DNA of 64,000 nucleotides from Herbiconiux sp. VKM Ac-1786 (lineage in GTDB: Bacteria > Actinomycetota > Actinomycetes > Actinomycetales > Microbacteriaceae). Location of the stretch: contig NZ_JADKSG010000002.1 of assembly GCF_015350805.1 (NCBI RefSeq), forward strand, positions 930,001 to 994,000, read 5' to 3'. Within the stretch, counting starts at the first letter, position 1. The number at the start of each line of letters is the position of its first letter. The notes under the pieces were generated by a model. It saw only the letters and a list, made by a program, of their open reading frames with translations, was not told the origin of the DNA and did no database searches. Positions 25,567 to 33,395 of the stretch are shown in pieces. Position numbers and translations under genes: made by a program.

Positions 25567-25693
25567 CTCGTCGTCATGAGTCGTCGTGTGACCGAGCACG
25601 GGCGGACACCGGCGCTCAGGAAGATGCTCGCGCATCGCGACGAGCGAACGGCGGCCGGGCCGCGAACTGGGGAAACGTCTTACGCTGGATGGA

Positions 25694-26305
25694 GTGGTGC
25701 AGGACAAGAAGCGGGACGACGGGCGGATGGCCGATCCGCGGCTGAGGGCCGCCCGCTACCGCACCGGCACCGACGACGACCCCGAGGCCGACGAGGCCGG
25801 GCGGCCGACGATGGAGCAGCGCGCCCAGTACGTCGAGATCCAGATCGCGCAGGCCATGCGCCGCGGCGACTTCGACGACCTCCCGGGAGCCGGCAAGCCG
25901 TTGACGGGTCTGGGGGGCACCTACGACCCGGACTGGTGGATCCGCCAGAAGATCGAGCGCGAGCGGCTGACCGGGCTCGGCCCGCCCGCCCTCACGCTGC
26001 GCACCGAGGACGCGGAGCTGGAGGGACGGCTCGACGGCGTCCACAGCGAGCACGCGGTGCGCGAGCTGGTGACCGACTTCAACCGGCGGATCGTCGAGGC
26101 CCGGCGCCAGCTGCAGGGCGGACCGCCCGTCGTCACGGCGACGAGAGACGTCGACACCGAGGTGGCCGCGTGGCGGCACCGCCGCGAGGAACGGGGCCGC
26201 CTCGCCCGCGAGGAGCGCGAGCGGGAGGACGCCGCGATCGCCGCGCTGCCGTGGCGTGAGCGGCGCCGGGCCCTGAAGGCACGTCGCCTCCGCGACGGCT
26301 GGTGA
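25694..26305 (+). CDS. DUF1992 (DnaJ homologue subfamily C member 28-like) protein
   Basis: A 203-residue soluble protein with the DUF1992 signature YVEIQIAQAMRRGDFDDLPG then AGKPLTGLGGTYDPDWWI, followed by a long basic and acidic coiled region ending LKARRLRDGW. The family is widespread in actinobacteria and has no established function; the eukaryotic relative carries a J domain that is absent here. The GTG at 25694 follows TACGCT by 6 bases (leaderless type); an ATG at 25727 begins the conserved part and is the alternative start. Confidence 0.75.
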   Translation: MVQDKKRDDGRMADPRLRAARYRTGTDDDPEADEAGRPTMEQRAQYVEIQIAQAMRRGDFDDLPGAGKPLTGLGGTYDPDWWIRQKIERERLTGLGPPALTLRTEDAELEGRLDGVHSEHAVRELVTDFNRRIVEARRQLQGGPPVVTATRDVDTEVAAWRHRREERGRLAREEREREDAAIAALPWRERRRALKARRLRDGW

Positions 26306-26316
26306 CCGACAGGCCC

Positions 26317-26365
26317 GCCGGAAGCCGGAAGCCGGAAGCCGGAAGCCGGAAGCCAGAAGCCAGAA
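26317..26365. repeat. 7-bp tandem repeat, seven units
   Basis: Five GCCGGAA units and two GCCAGAA units follow the DUF1992 stop codon directly, between convergent genes. The unit is not a multiple of three, and no coding use is apparent. Confidence 0.9.
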
Positions 26366-26386
26366 GCAGCGAAACGGCGAACGCCG

Positions 26387-26584
26387 CTACTCCTTCTTCA
26401 GCCGCTTCCGCGTCGACCGCTCGACCAGGATCGCGAGATAGTCCCGCACCGGCCGCCCCTCCAGCGTGCGGTACTCGTCCCGCGCCACCGCCTCGATCTC
26501 CGCCCGGTCGCGATCGGGGAACCGCTCCTGCAGGCGGTCGACGATCTGCTCGATGGTCTCTTCGTCCGTTGCTTCTCTGGCCAC
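26387..26584 (-). CDS. Small three-helix-bundle protein
   Basis: A 65-residue acidic then basic protein: AREATDEETIEQIVDRLQER, FPDRDRAEIEAVARDEYRTL and VRDYLAILVERSTRKRLKKE form three helices, as in the three-helix bundle dimerisation family of actinobacteria. The GTG at 26584 has AGGA 8 bases upstream and begins the conserved region; a GTG at 26629 would add 15 residues without a ribosome site. Function unknown; a DNA or protein adaptor is possible. Confidence 0.6.
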   Translation of the reverse strand: MAREATDEETIEQIVDRLQERFPDRDRAEIEAVARDEYRTLEGRPVRDYLAILVERSTRKRLKKE

Positions 26585-26632
26585 GGCCGCATCCTGCCAG
26601 GCCCAGGTGAACAGCCGGTGTCGCAGCACGGG

Positions 26633-27061
26633 TCATCGACGGATGCGCGACCGCCGCCCGCGCGCCACGACGATCGCCCACCCCAGCACCGAGGCCAGTC
26701 CCGCCCCCGCGGCGTTCAGCCCCACCACCCCGAGCGACCCCGGCCAGCTCGCGTTCCCCGACAGCAGCACGAGCACCAGGGTCAGCACCGTGCCGATCAG
26801 CACCCCCAGGGCGGCGAACGCCGCAGGACGCGCCACCCCCGCGATCCGCCGCGAGATCCAGGCCCCGACCGGCACCCACACCACCAGGCCGCATCCGGCG
26901 TAAGCCGCCGCCGTCCCACCGATCACGCCCACGACCGAGGCCACCGCCATGTCCCACTCGCGCACACTCAGCAGCAGCACGGCGACGCCCACGACCGGCC
27001 AGGCCACCACTCCCGCGAGAAGATTCCGCACTCCCCCATCGTGCCCGCGCCGGGTGACCAC
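26633..27061 (-). CDS. Small four-helix membrane protein
   Basis: A protein of up to 142 residues with four hydrophobic helices, for example AGVVAWPVVGVAVLLLSVRE, ASVVGVIGGTAAAYAGCGLV, AAFAALGVLIGTVLTLVLVL and GLNAAGAGLASVLGWAIVVA, ending in an arginine-rich tail. I do not recognise the family. The start is uncertain: GTG 27061 has no ribosome site, and GTG 27031 sits directly behind GGGGGA. It lies between two unrelated genes on the same strand. Confidence 0.5.
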   Translation of the reverse strand: MVTRRGHDGGVRNLLAGVVAWPVVGVAVLLLSVREWDMAVASVVGVIGGTAAAYAGCGLVVWVPVGAWISRRIAGVARPAAFAALGVLIGTVLTLVLVLLSGNASWPGSLGVVGLNAAGAGLASVLGWAIVVARGRRSRIRR

Positions 27062-27095
27062 GAGGTGAACGAGGCGGGTCAGCGCTCGCGGAGGC

Positions 27096-28529
27096 CTACC
27101 CGCACCAGTCCGGCTGGAACCCCGGCACCCCGCGCTCGACCGCGCCGCTCGCGACCTCCACGAAGTACGTCGTCATCTCCGAGTACCCGGGCAGGGCGTA
27201 CCCGTCCCCCACCGCCCCCGCCGCGATCGTCTCGACGGCCAGGTACTGCCCGTTCGGCGACAGGCAGAAACCGCGGATGCGCGACCCCGCCGCCGCCGGC
27301 CGGTAGAGCTCGCGCGTGCCGTCCGCGTCGGCGTAGAGGATCACCGACGACTGCGCCGCCGACCCCGACGAGTAGTCGACCTGGTCGTACTGGCGCACGG
27401 TGGCACCGTTCGGCAGGGTGGCGATGGCGGCCGGGTAGAGGGAGGGATCCGCATCCGGAACCGCCTGGTCGAGCGGCTCGACCACCCCGTCGGAGAGATC
27501 GATCGTCGAGGTGCCGGCGGGGTCGGCGACCACGAGCTTCAGCCCACCCGCGAGGAAGTCGCGCATCTCGACGTGCCGCCCGAGCGGGGTCGGGCCACCG
27601 CTGCCCAGCGGGTCGATCAGGTACAGCTGCTGGTCGGTGCTCTGGGCGACGAGCGCCGAGCTGCCCGGCACGAACTGCCAGTCGACGACCCGGAGCGGCG
27701 CGCCGTCGAAGCCCGTCACCTCCTTCGGCCGCCCGGAGGCGTCGAGCGGGTCGAAGGTGAACAGGGCGTTCTGGTAGTCGCGGCCCTGCGCATCCTGACC
27801 GCCGTTGACGGTGTAGCCGAACAGGCCGGCCGTCGTCGAGGAGTGCAGGTTCTGGATGCGCGACCCCGTCGGCGTGAACACGGTGGCCGGCGTCGCCCCG
27901 GCCTGCGACACCGCGAGCGTGCTGCCGCCCTCGGCGTCGAGCAGGATCACGGCCAGCGCGTCGCCCGCGACGGCGTACTGCTGGATGCGCGGGGCCTCGA
28001 GCACCACGTCGGTCGACGACTCGGCGCCCGACGCCAGGCTCGACTTCAGGATCTGGTCGTCCGGCTTGTCCGCCCCGGCTGCCGCCCCGCCGCGCCGGAG
28101 CAGGCTGTAGACGTCGATGTCGGGCGTGCGGAAGGAGTAGTCGATCGAGCCGGTGAGGCCCGTGCCGTCGCCCGTCACACCGTCGACCCGCACCTCGTAG
28201 TCGGTGGCGTAGTCGAGGATGCTGCCGAAGGTCAGGGTCACGTCCGACCCCGAGGAGTCGACGGTGAACGGGGCCGCCGGGGTCACGCTCACCTGCGCCG
28301 CGTCGACCGGCTGGAGCGGCTGGTCGGCGTGCAGCACGAGGCGCTGGTCGGGGCGGGCGATCGTGGCGGCGGGGTTGACCGAGCCCGCCTGCAGGGTCGG
28401 GCCGCGCAGCACTGCGGCCGTGCCGAGACCGGCGGCCGCCAGGGCCAGCACGACGAGCGTCGCCGCACTGGTGCGGCGGAAGCGACGCAGCTGGGAGCGC
28501 TGGGCGCGGGCGTGCAGGGGGTCGGTCAT
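27096..28529 (-). CDS. Membrane-anchored or secreted beta-propeller-like protein
   Basis: A 477-residue protein: a basic N-terminus, a hydrophobic anchor at about 21-41 (SAATLVVLALAAAGLGTAAV), an Ig-like part (VTLTFGSILDYATDYEVRVD) and then repeated strands of the kind SRIRGFCLSPNGQYLAVETI, as in WD40/TolB-like propellers. It ends FQPDWCG with a possible disulfide between the two late cysteines. No enzyme motif is visible. Its start overlaps the stop of the TIGR03943 gene (TGATG), so it belongs to the operon with that protein and the permease, possibly as an extracytoplasmic binding component. Confidence 0.55.
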   Translation of the reverse strand: MTDPLHARAQRSQLRRFRRTSAATLVVLALAAAGLGTAAVLRGPTLQAGSVNPAATIARPDQRLVLHADQPLQPVDAAQVSVTPAAPFTVDSSGSDVTLTFGSILDYATDYEVRVDGVTGDGTGLTGSIDYSFRTPDIDVYSLLRRGGAAAGADKPDDQILKSSLASGAESSTDVVLEAPRIQQYAVAGDALAVILLDAEGGSTLAVSQAGATPATVFTPTGSRIQNLHSSTTAGLFGYTVNGGQDAQGRDYQNALFTFDPLDASGRPKEVTGFDGAPLRVVDWQFVPGSSALVAQSTDQQLYLIDPLGSGGPTPLGRHVEMRDFLAGGLKLVVADPAGTSTIDLSDGVVEPLDQAVPDADPSLYPAAIATLPNGATVRQYDQVDYSSGSAAQSSVILYADADGTRELYRPAAAGSRIRGFCLSPNGQYLAVETIAAGAVGDGYALPGYSEMTTYFVEVASGAVERGVPGFQPDWCG

Positions 28530-29410
28530 CAGTAGACGTAGGGCTCGGCGGGCTGGTCGACGGGGGTGATGTCGGCCGGCTCGAAGACGATCGGCTGGCT
28601 GCTGGCGGTGCTCGGGTTGGTGCCGAAGCTCCCGGATGCCTCGACCCACGAGTCGACCGCGTAGCTGTCCTGCCAGCCCGGCAGATAGACGGGCACGCCC
28701 ACCGGCTGCGCGTCGACGGCACAGCAGGTGACGACGAAGCGGGCGACGTAGAACACGTCGTCGGGGTCGGTCGGGTCGGGGGTGACGAAGCCGGTGAGGG
28801 TCGCGGTCTTGCCCGCGAAGTAGTCCTCGCCGGCCCCCTGGCGGAGGAGGGACGCCCAGTCCTTGATGGTGAACGCGGAGGTGTCGCTGCCGACGAGCGT
28901 CTCGGTCGCGCCGGTGTCGGTGACGGCGGCGGAGGCGTTGAGGTCGCGCTGGTCGACGGTGGCGGTGGTGAGCGTGGAGGGCGGCACGATCAGCAGGGCG
29001 CCGACGGTGCCGAGGATCACGACGCCGGCGAGTCCGGCCCAGACGAGGTCGCGGCGGCGGCCGGGGGGCGGGGGCGGCACGGCGGCGCCGAGGTCGCCGG
29101 CGGCCACGTCGGCGGCGTGCTCGTGGTCGCCGGGCGCGGGCGCGTGGTCGTCGGGCGCGTGGTCGTGGTGCTCGTGCCCGTCGTGGTCGGCGTCGCCGTG
29201 GTCGTGGTCGGCCTCGGTCGCCGTCGGCACGATCGCGAACGCCGCGAGCACCACCACCCCCGCGAGCACCGCCATGATCACGGTGAACTCGTAGTAGCGC
29301 GGGTGGATGTACAGCCCCAGCTGGCCGGTCACGGCGAGCCAGATGATGGCGACGATCCCGACGAGCGAGAGGAGGATGCCGCGCCAGCGGGTGAGAAGTC
29401 GGTCACGCAA
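28529..29410 (-). CDS. TIGR03943 family membrane protein (YcgQ-like) with His-rich loop
   Basis: A 293-residue membrane protein of the TIGR03943/YcgQ family, always found beside a DUF318 permease. Two N-terminal helices (LLSLVGIVAIIWLAVTGQLG and FTVIMAVLAGVVVLAAFAIV) are followed by a loop with about ten histidines and many Asp/Glu (HDHGDADHDGHEHHDH), a third helix, and a C-terminal soluble domain with FYVARFVVTCCAVDAQPVGV and VEASGSF. The His/Asp loop suggests metal binding. The start overlaps the permease gene by 8 bases. Family function is unknown. Confidence 0.8.
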   Translation of the reverse strand: MRDRLLTRWRGILLSLVGIVAIIWLAVTGQLGLYIHPRYYEFTVIMAVLAGVVVLAAFAIVPTATEADHDHGDADHDGHEHHDHAPDDHAPAPGDHEHAADVAAGDLGAAVPPPPPGRRRDLVWAGLAGVVILGTVGALLIVPPSTLTTATVDQRDLNASAAVTDTGATETLVGSDTSAFTIKDWASLLRQGAGEDYFAGKTATLTGFVTPDPTDPDDVFYVARFVVTCCAVDAQPVGVPVYLPGWQDSYAVDSWVEASGSFGTNPSTASSQPIVFEPADITPVDQPAEPYVY

Positions 29411-30452
29411 GAAGGTTCACTCCGAATCCGAGGGCGAGGGAGGCGAGGGCGACCACGGCGACGAGCCGCACGAGGGCCCCCGTAGTGAAGGTGGTGCGCA
29501 GCAGCGTGATCATCTTCACGTCGACCATCGCCCCGAACACAAGGAATGCGACCACCCCGCCGGGCAGGAAGGTCGAACCGAAGGCGAGGATGAAGAACGC
29601 GTCGACGTTGGAGCAGATCGCGATCACGAAGGCCAGCAGCATCAGGGCGAGCACCGACCAGATCGGGTTGCTGCCGAGCGCGGTGAGCACGTCGCGCGAG
29701 AGCCCGACCTGGATGGCCCCGGCGATCGCCGAGCCCACGATCAGCGCCGGCAGCATGGTGGAGGTCTCGTCGGCGAACGCGACGACCCCGCGCCGCAGCT
29801 TCGCCAGCTGGCCGGCCCGTCCGTGCTCGTGGCCGTGGTCGCCGTCGCCGATCCGGCAGGCCTCCTCGAAGGCGGGCGTCAGCAGCAGCTCCGGCCGCGG
29901 GTGCCGGCTGAACAGCCAGCCGACGAGGTTCGCGATCACGAAGCCGCCGGCGATGCGACCGATCAGGATGCCGTCGTTCCAGCCGAAGGCCTGATACGTC
30001 GTGACGATGGTCACCGGGTTCAGGATGGGCGCCGCGAGCAGGAAGGTCATCGCCTCCGGCACGCTGAAGCCCTTCATCATGAAGCCGCGGGCGAGCGGCA
30101 CGTTGCCGCACTCGCAGACCGGCAGCAGCACACCGACGAGGGAGATCACCACGCGCCGGAGCGCCGGGTTGGTGGGCATGATGCGGTGGATGACGTGGTC
30201 GGGCACCCAGAACCGCACCACGACCGAGATCAGGATGCCGAGGAACACGAACGGCAGCGACTCGATCACGACGCTCACCGAGAGGGTGACGAAGTCGCGG
30301 ATGCGGTCGGGGAGGGCATCCGCCCCCCACGTCGCCGAGACGGCCCGGAGCACGAGCAGCGCGACCGCGAGCACGGCACCGACGACGAGACCGCGGAGCG
30401 CGGTTCGGGATCGGGGGGCCCGCGTGCGGGGCGGCAGCACGTCGCTCGTCAC
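29403..30452 (-). CDS. Permease of the DUF318/YcgR (SO_0444-like) family
   Basis: A 349-residue permease with about eight helices. The family hallmark LLPVCECGNVPLARGFMMKG is present, as is TFLLAAPILNPVTIVTTYQA and the second-half ICSNVDAFFILAFGS. Some relatives are linked to arsenic or metal efflux and redox. A His-rich loop DGDHGHEHGR lies between the halves. It is the first gene of the operon with TIGR03943 and the propeller protein. TACGCT lies 8 bases before the GTG start at 30452, which suggests a leaderless mRNA. Confidence 0.8.
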   Translation of the reverse strand: MTSDVLPPRTRAPRSRTALRGLVVGAVLAVALLVLRAVSATWGADALPDRIRDFVTLSVSVVIESLPFVFLGILISVVVRFWVPDHVIHRIMPTNPALRRVVISLVGVLLPVCECGNVPLARGFMMKGFSVPEAMTFLLAAPILNPVTIVTTYQAFGWNDGILIGRIAGGFVIANLVGWLFSRHPRPELLLTPAFEEACRIGDGDHGHEHGRAGQLAKLRRGVVAFADETSTMLPALIVGSAIAGAIQVGLSRDVLTALGSNPIWSVLALMLLAFVIAICSNVDAFFILAFGSTFLPGGVVAFLVFGAMVDVKMITLLRTTFTTGALVRLVAVVALASLALGFGVNLLA

Positions 30453-30506
30453 AAGGAGCCAGCGTAGGGCAGGGCGGCCTGACGTCCCTGGGAACGGCGT
30501 GTCGGC

Positions 30507-31457
30507 CTAGCCCGCGAGCGCCTCCCCCGCCAGCGCCTCCCCCGCGAGCGCCTCCCCCGCGAGCTCCTGGAGCCGCACGTCGCGGTGCTCCTCGTGCGCG
30601 GTGATGGTGACGACGGCGTCGTGGGCGTCGTCGATCACGACGTACTGCCCGTAGCGGCCGTCGAGGCGGCGGCTCTCACCGGGGCCGGCCCAGACCGCGA
30701 GGCCGTAGCGGCGGTAGGGGTCGCTGCCGCCGGTGTCGACACGGGTGTCGAGCATCCGGTCGACCCACTCGGCCGAGACGAGCCGCTCGCCCCGCCAGAG
30801 ACCCCGGTCGCGCAGCAGCTGGCCGATTCGTGCCAGCTCGTCGGTGCGGAGCTCCAGGCCGCTGCCGCCCATGACGTGGCCGAGCGGGCAGCGGTGCCAC
30901 TGCGGATTGTGCAGCTCGAGCGGGTCGAACAGGCGCGGCAGGAGCCAGTCACGCACGTCGCCGCCGATCGCGCGGGCAAGCATCCGCATCGCCACGTAGG
31001 TGCTGGCGTCGCTGTACTGGAAGACCGTGCCGGGGCCGGCGGTGGGGCGGGTGAGCATCTCCTGCGCGAGGTCGGGCCAGGGCACCGGCTGGTGCGCGAA
31101 CCAGCGGAAGTCGATGCCGCTCGTCATGGTGAGCAGGTGCTCGAGGGTGACCGCCTCGACGCCGGCGCCGAGCACGGGAACCGGCACCGGCACGGGCACC
31201 TGCACCTGCACCTGCACCGGCTCGCCGAGCACCTCGCCGACCGTGCTGTCGAGCGCGATCAGTCCCGCGTCGGCCGCGATCCCCGCGGCGATGGCGCAGA
31301 CGCCCTTCGAGACCGAGTACAGGTTCTCGCGGTCGTCGCTGCGCCACCGGTGCCGGGCCTCCTCGTCGCCGACGAGCACGTGCACGCCGTGGGCGGCGAG
31401 CTGCTCGGCGTCGACACCGGCGACGAAACGGGCGAGGACGTCATCGGCGCGGGTCAT
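30507..31457 (-). CDS. Class C beta-lactamase-like serine hydrolase with repeat-coded segments
   Basis: A 316-residue serine hydrolase of the beta-lactamase/transpeptidase-like superfamily. The nucleophile motif SVSK is at residues 48-51, the second motif is YSD in FQYSDASTYVAMR, and the late GLAVWAGPGE block precedes the end. There is no signal peptide, so it is probably a cytoplasmic esterase or peptidase. Two segments come from DNA repeats: VQVQVQVPVPVPVPV at about 80-95 and four EALAG units at the C-terminus. Both arrays are multiples of three in unit size, so copy changes would alter length but not frame. Confidence 0.75.
   Translation of the reverse strand: MTRADDVLARFVAGVDAEQLAAHGVHVLVGDEEARHRWRSDDRENLYSVSKGVCAIAAGIAADAGLIALDSTVGEVLGEPVQVQVQVPVPVPVPVLGAGVEAVTLEHLLTMTSGIDFRWFAHQPVPWPDLAQEMLTRPTAGPGTVFQYSDASTYVAMRMLARAIGGDVRDWLLPRLFDPLELHNPQWHRCPLGHVMGGSGLELRTDELARIGQLLRDRGLWRGERLVSAEWVDRMLDTRVDTGGSDPYRRYGLAVWAGPGESRRLDGRYGQYVVIDDAHDAVVTITAHEEHRDVRLQELAGEALAGEALAGEALAG
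30510..30570. repeat. 15-bp in-frame repeat coding EALAG units
   Basis: Four near-identical 15-base units (GCGAGCGCCTCCCCC, with one C-for-G variant) encode the C-terminal GEALA repeats of the serine hydrolase. Confidence 0.85.
31186..31226. repeat. 6-bp in-frame repeats coding Val-Pro and Val-Gln
   Basis: Units of GGCACC or CGGCAC, then TGCACC, alternate on the plus strand and code (VQ)n(VP)n in the minus-strand serine hydrolase gene. Confidence 0.8.
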
Positions 31458-31514
31458 GCCCCGAGTCTCGCAGGCACAACCGACAGCGGCCCGCGACCCG
31501 GGCGCAACCGCTCC

Positions 31515-31919
31515 TCACACGAGGCTCGCGATGAGCCTTTCGACCCGCCCGCGGATGTCGTCCCGCACCCCGCGCACCACCTCGACCGGCTGCCCGGCCG
31601 GGTCGGTCAGCTCCCAGTCCTCGTACCGCTTGCCGGGGAAGATCGGGCAGGCGTCACCGCAGCCCATCGTGATCACGACGTCGGCCTGCCGCACCGCATC
31701 CGTCGTCAGGATCTGCGGCACCGCCCCCGCGAGGTCGATCCCCTCCTCGGCCATCACGGCGACGGCCGCCGGGTTGACGGCGCCGCCCGGCTCGCTGCCG
31801 GCCGAGAAGACGTCGATCCGGTCGCCGGCGAGCGCGCGCAGGTACCCGGCGGCCATCTGCGAACGGCCCGCGTTGTGCACGCAGACGAACAGCACGGCGG
31901 GCTTCGGGGCAGCGGTCAC
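31515..31919 (-). CDS. arsC: Arsenate reductase of the low-molecular-weight phosphatase type
   Basis: A 134-residue ArsC-like protein of the low-molecular-weight tyrosine phosphatase fold. The P-loop CVHNAGRS begins at C13, and the general acid and second cysteine region reads ITMGCGDACPIFPGKRYEDW, with two cysteines that fit a thioredoxin-coupled arsenate reductase; the closing VRDDIRGRVERLI is typical. GTG 31919 has GAGGAGATCC just upstream. No ArsR or arsenite exporter lies next to it, so a role in general dephosphorylation remains possible. Confidence 0.8.
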   Translation of the reverse strand: MTAAPKPAVLFVCVHNAGRSQMAAGYLRALAGDRIDVFSAGSEPGGAVNPAAVAVMAEEGIDLAGAVPQILTTDAVRQADVVITMGCGDACPIFPGKRYEDWELTDPAGQPVEVVRGVRDDIRGRVERLIASLV

Positions 31920-32008
31920 GGCGGATCTCCTCGGGGTCGGTGACCGACATCGTAGACGGGGCCGGTGAACGGCGGATGCCCGCCCGGCGCCCGAGCGCCC
32001 GCTCCCGG

Positions 32009-32014
32009 TAGACT
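32009..32014 (+). promoter_or_regulatory. Probable -10 box of nhaA
   Basis: TAGACT lies 7 bases before the start of a closing stem (32022). Transcription would begin almost exactly at that stem. No good -35 box is visible upstream. Confidence 0.5.
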
Positions 32015-32020
32015 GGCCGA

Positions 32021-32108
32021 CGGTGTGCCGGGAAGTCTGGTCGGCGGGTGATCACGGGATCGCTCCCCCCTTCCGTCGAGCCACCACCCGTGGCAGCAAG
32101 GACACCGC
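32021..32108 (+). ncRNA. Structured 5' leader of nhaA, candidate riboswitch or cis-regulatory RNA
   Basis: The roughly 88-base leader is bounded by complementary ends: GGTGT at 32022-32026 pairs with ACACC at 32102-32106, and the next GCC can pair with GGC before AAGGA, the ribosome site of nhaA at 32098-32102. Inside it, GCCAC and GTGGC around CACCC form a hairpin (32080-32095), which competes with part of the outer stem. The block GCCGGGAAGTCTGGTCGGC looks like a conserved core. The outer stem would hide the ribosome site, so ligand-dependent control of translation is plausible. I cannot name a family with certainty. Confidence 0.5.
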
Positions 32109-33290
32109 ATGGCCGTCATCCGTTCCGAGCGCGTCGCCGCGTTCCTCCTCCTCATCGCCGCCGCCCTCGGCCTGATCGCCGCGAACACGCCGATCGGCCC
32201 GGCCCTGATGGGCCTGCAGGACGCGCATCTCGCCATCCCCGGCACCCCTCTCGACCTCTCGGTCGGCCACTGGATCAGCGACGGCCTGCTCGCGATCTTC
32301 TTCTTCGTCGTGGCCGTCGAGCTGAAGAACGAGTTCGCGGTCGGGCAGCTGAACTCCGTCTCGAAGGCGGTGCGACCGGCGATCGCGGCGCTCGGCGGAG
32401 TCATCGTGCCGGCCCTGATCTTCCTCGTCATCACCGCAGGCTCGGGCTACGAGGGCGGCTGGCCCATCCCGACCGCCACCGACATCGCCTTCGCGCTCGG
32501 GGTGCTCGCCGTGTTCGGCAAGGGCATCCCGTCGAGGCTCCGCATCTTCATCCTGGCGCTCGCGATCCTCGACGACATCGTCGCGATCCTGATCATCGCC
32601 GTCTTCTTCACCGCCGACCCGAATCTGCTGCTGATCGCCCTGGGCGCGGTCGGCGTCGTGGTGTTCGGCCTGCTGAGCCGCCTGCTCGGCACCCGGTTCC
32701 GGATGCTCGTGGCCGTCGCCATGGTCGCCACCGCCGTGCTGACGTGGTCGCTCGTCTACCTCTCGGGCGTGCACGCCACCATCGCGGGCGTCGCCCTCGG
32801 ACTCGCCATGGTGCGGAAGCCCGCGATGAAGCTCCGCCACCACCTGGAGCCGATCACGAACGGCGCGATCCTGCCGCTGTTCGCCTTCTCGGCGGCGCTG
32901 GTGGCCATCCCGCAGGTCGCACCGAGCGAGCTGGCCGCGCCGTTCTGGGGCATCCTGATCGCGCTGCCCGTGGGCAAGCTGATCGGCATCAGCCTCGGCG
33001 GCTGGCTGTCGAGCTACGTGGGGCCGCGCGAGAAGCGGCCGCACCTGACGCTGCACGGGCTGCTCGCCGCGGGCGCCCTCGGGGGCGTCGGCTTCACCGT
33101 GTCGCTGCTGATGAACGAGCTCGCGTTCGCCGCGCAGCCCGAGGTCGCCGACGAAGGCACGCTCGCCGTGCTGCTCGGGTCGAGCATCTCGATCGTGATC
33201 GCGGCGATCCTCGTCTCGACCCTCGCGGGCACGTACCGGCGGCTCCGACGCCTGCGCCTCGAGGCCGAGCGCCGCATCGCGGCCGCCTGA
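32109..33290 (+). CDS. nhaA: Na+/H+ antiporter NhaA
   Basis: A 393-residue NhaA-family antiporter, which expels sodium in exchange for protons across the cytoplasmic membrane. Hallmarks are FFFVVAVELKNEFAVGQLNS, the PTATDIAFALGVLAVFGKG segment and ILALAILDDIVAILIIAVFF, which carries the Asp pair that binds the ion; a late VGFTVSLLMNELAF is also typical. Length and about twelve helices agree with the family. The gene stands alone behind a structured leader, which probably regulates it. A 20-bp inverted repeat follows the stop. Confidence 0.9.
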   Translation: MAVIRSERVAAFLLLIAAALGLIAANTPIGPALMGLQDAHLAIPGTPLDLSVGHWISDGLLAIFFFVVAVELKNEFAVGQLNSVSKAVRPAIAALGGVIVPALIFLVITAGSGYEGGWPIPTATDIAFALGVLAVFGKGIPSRLRIFILALAILDDIVAILIIAVFFTADPNLLLIALGAVGVVVFGLLSRLLGTRFRMLVAVAMVATAVLTWSLVYLSGVHATIAGVALGLAMVRKPAMKLRHHLEPITNGAILPLFAFSAALVAIPQVAPSELAAPFWGILIALPVGKLIGISLGGWLSSYVGPREKRPHLTLHGLLAAGALGGVGFTVSLLMNELAFAAQPEVADEGTLAVLLGSSISIVIAAILVSTLAGTYRRLRRLRLEAERRIAAA

Positions 33291-33304
33291 CCCGGTCGCG
33301 GCAC

Positions 33305-33377
33305 GTCGGTACGGGAGGAGAATCGGCCCCATAGGCCGGTATGCGCGGTATGGGCAGGATTCTCCTCCCGTACCGAC
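33305..33377. terminator. Perfect 20-bp inverted repeat between convergent genes
   Basis: Arms at 33305-33324 and 33358-33377 are exact reverse complements (GTCGGTACGGGAGGAGAATC and its partner). The 33-base loop can pair further through CCCATA and TATGGG. There is no T-run, so it may be a bidirectional terminator of nhaA and the acyltransferase gene, an mRNA-stabilising hairpin, or a REP-like element. Confidence 0.6.
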
Positions 33378-33395
33378 GGCCGCGCATCCGGAGAG

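Noticed and set aside
31515-31919. Complete arsenic operon
   Set aside because: No ArsR, arsenite exporter or chaperone gene lies next to the phosphatase.
32021-32108. Cobalamin riboswitch
   Set aside because: The GGGAAG-like core hints at it, but the B12 box and the length of the family are absent.
33305-33377. Insertion sequence ends
   Set aside because: Nothing between the arms can code a transposase, and no target duplication is visible.
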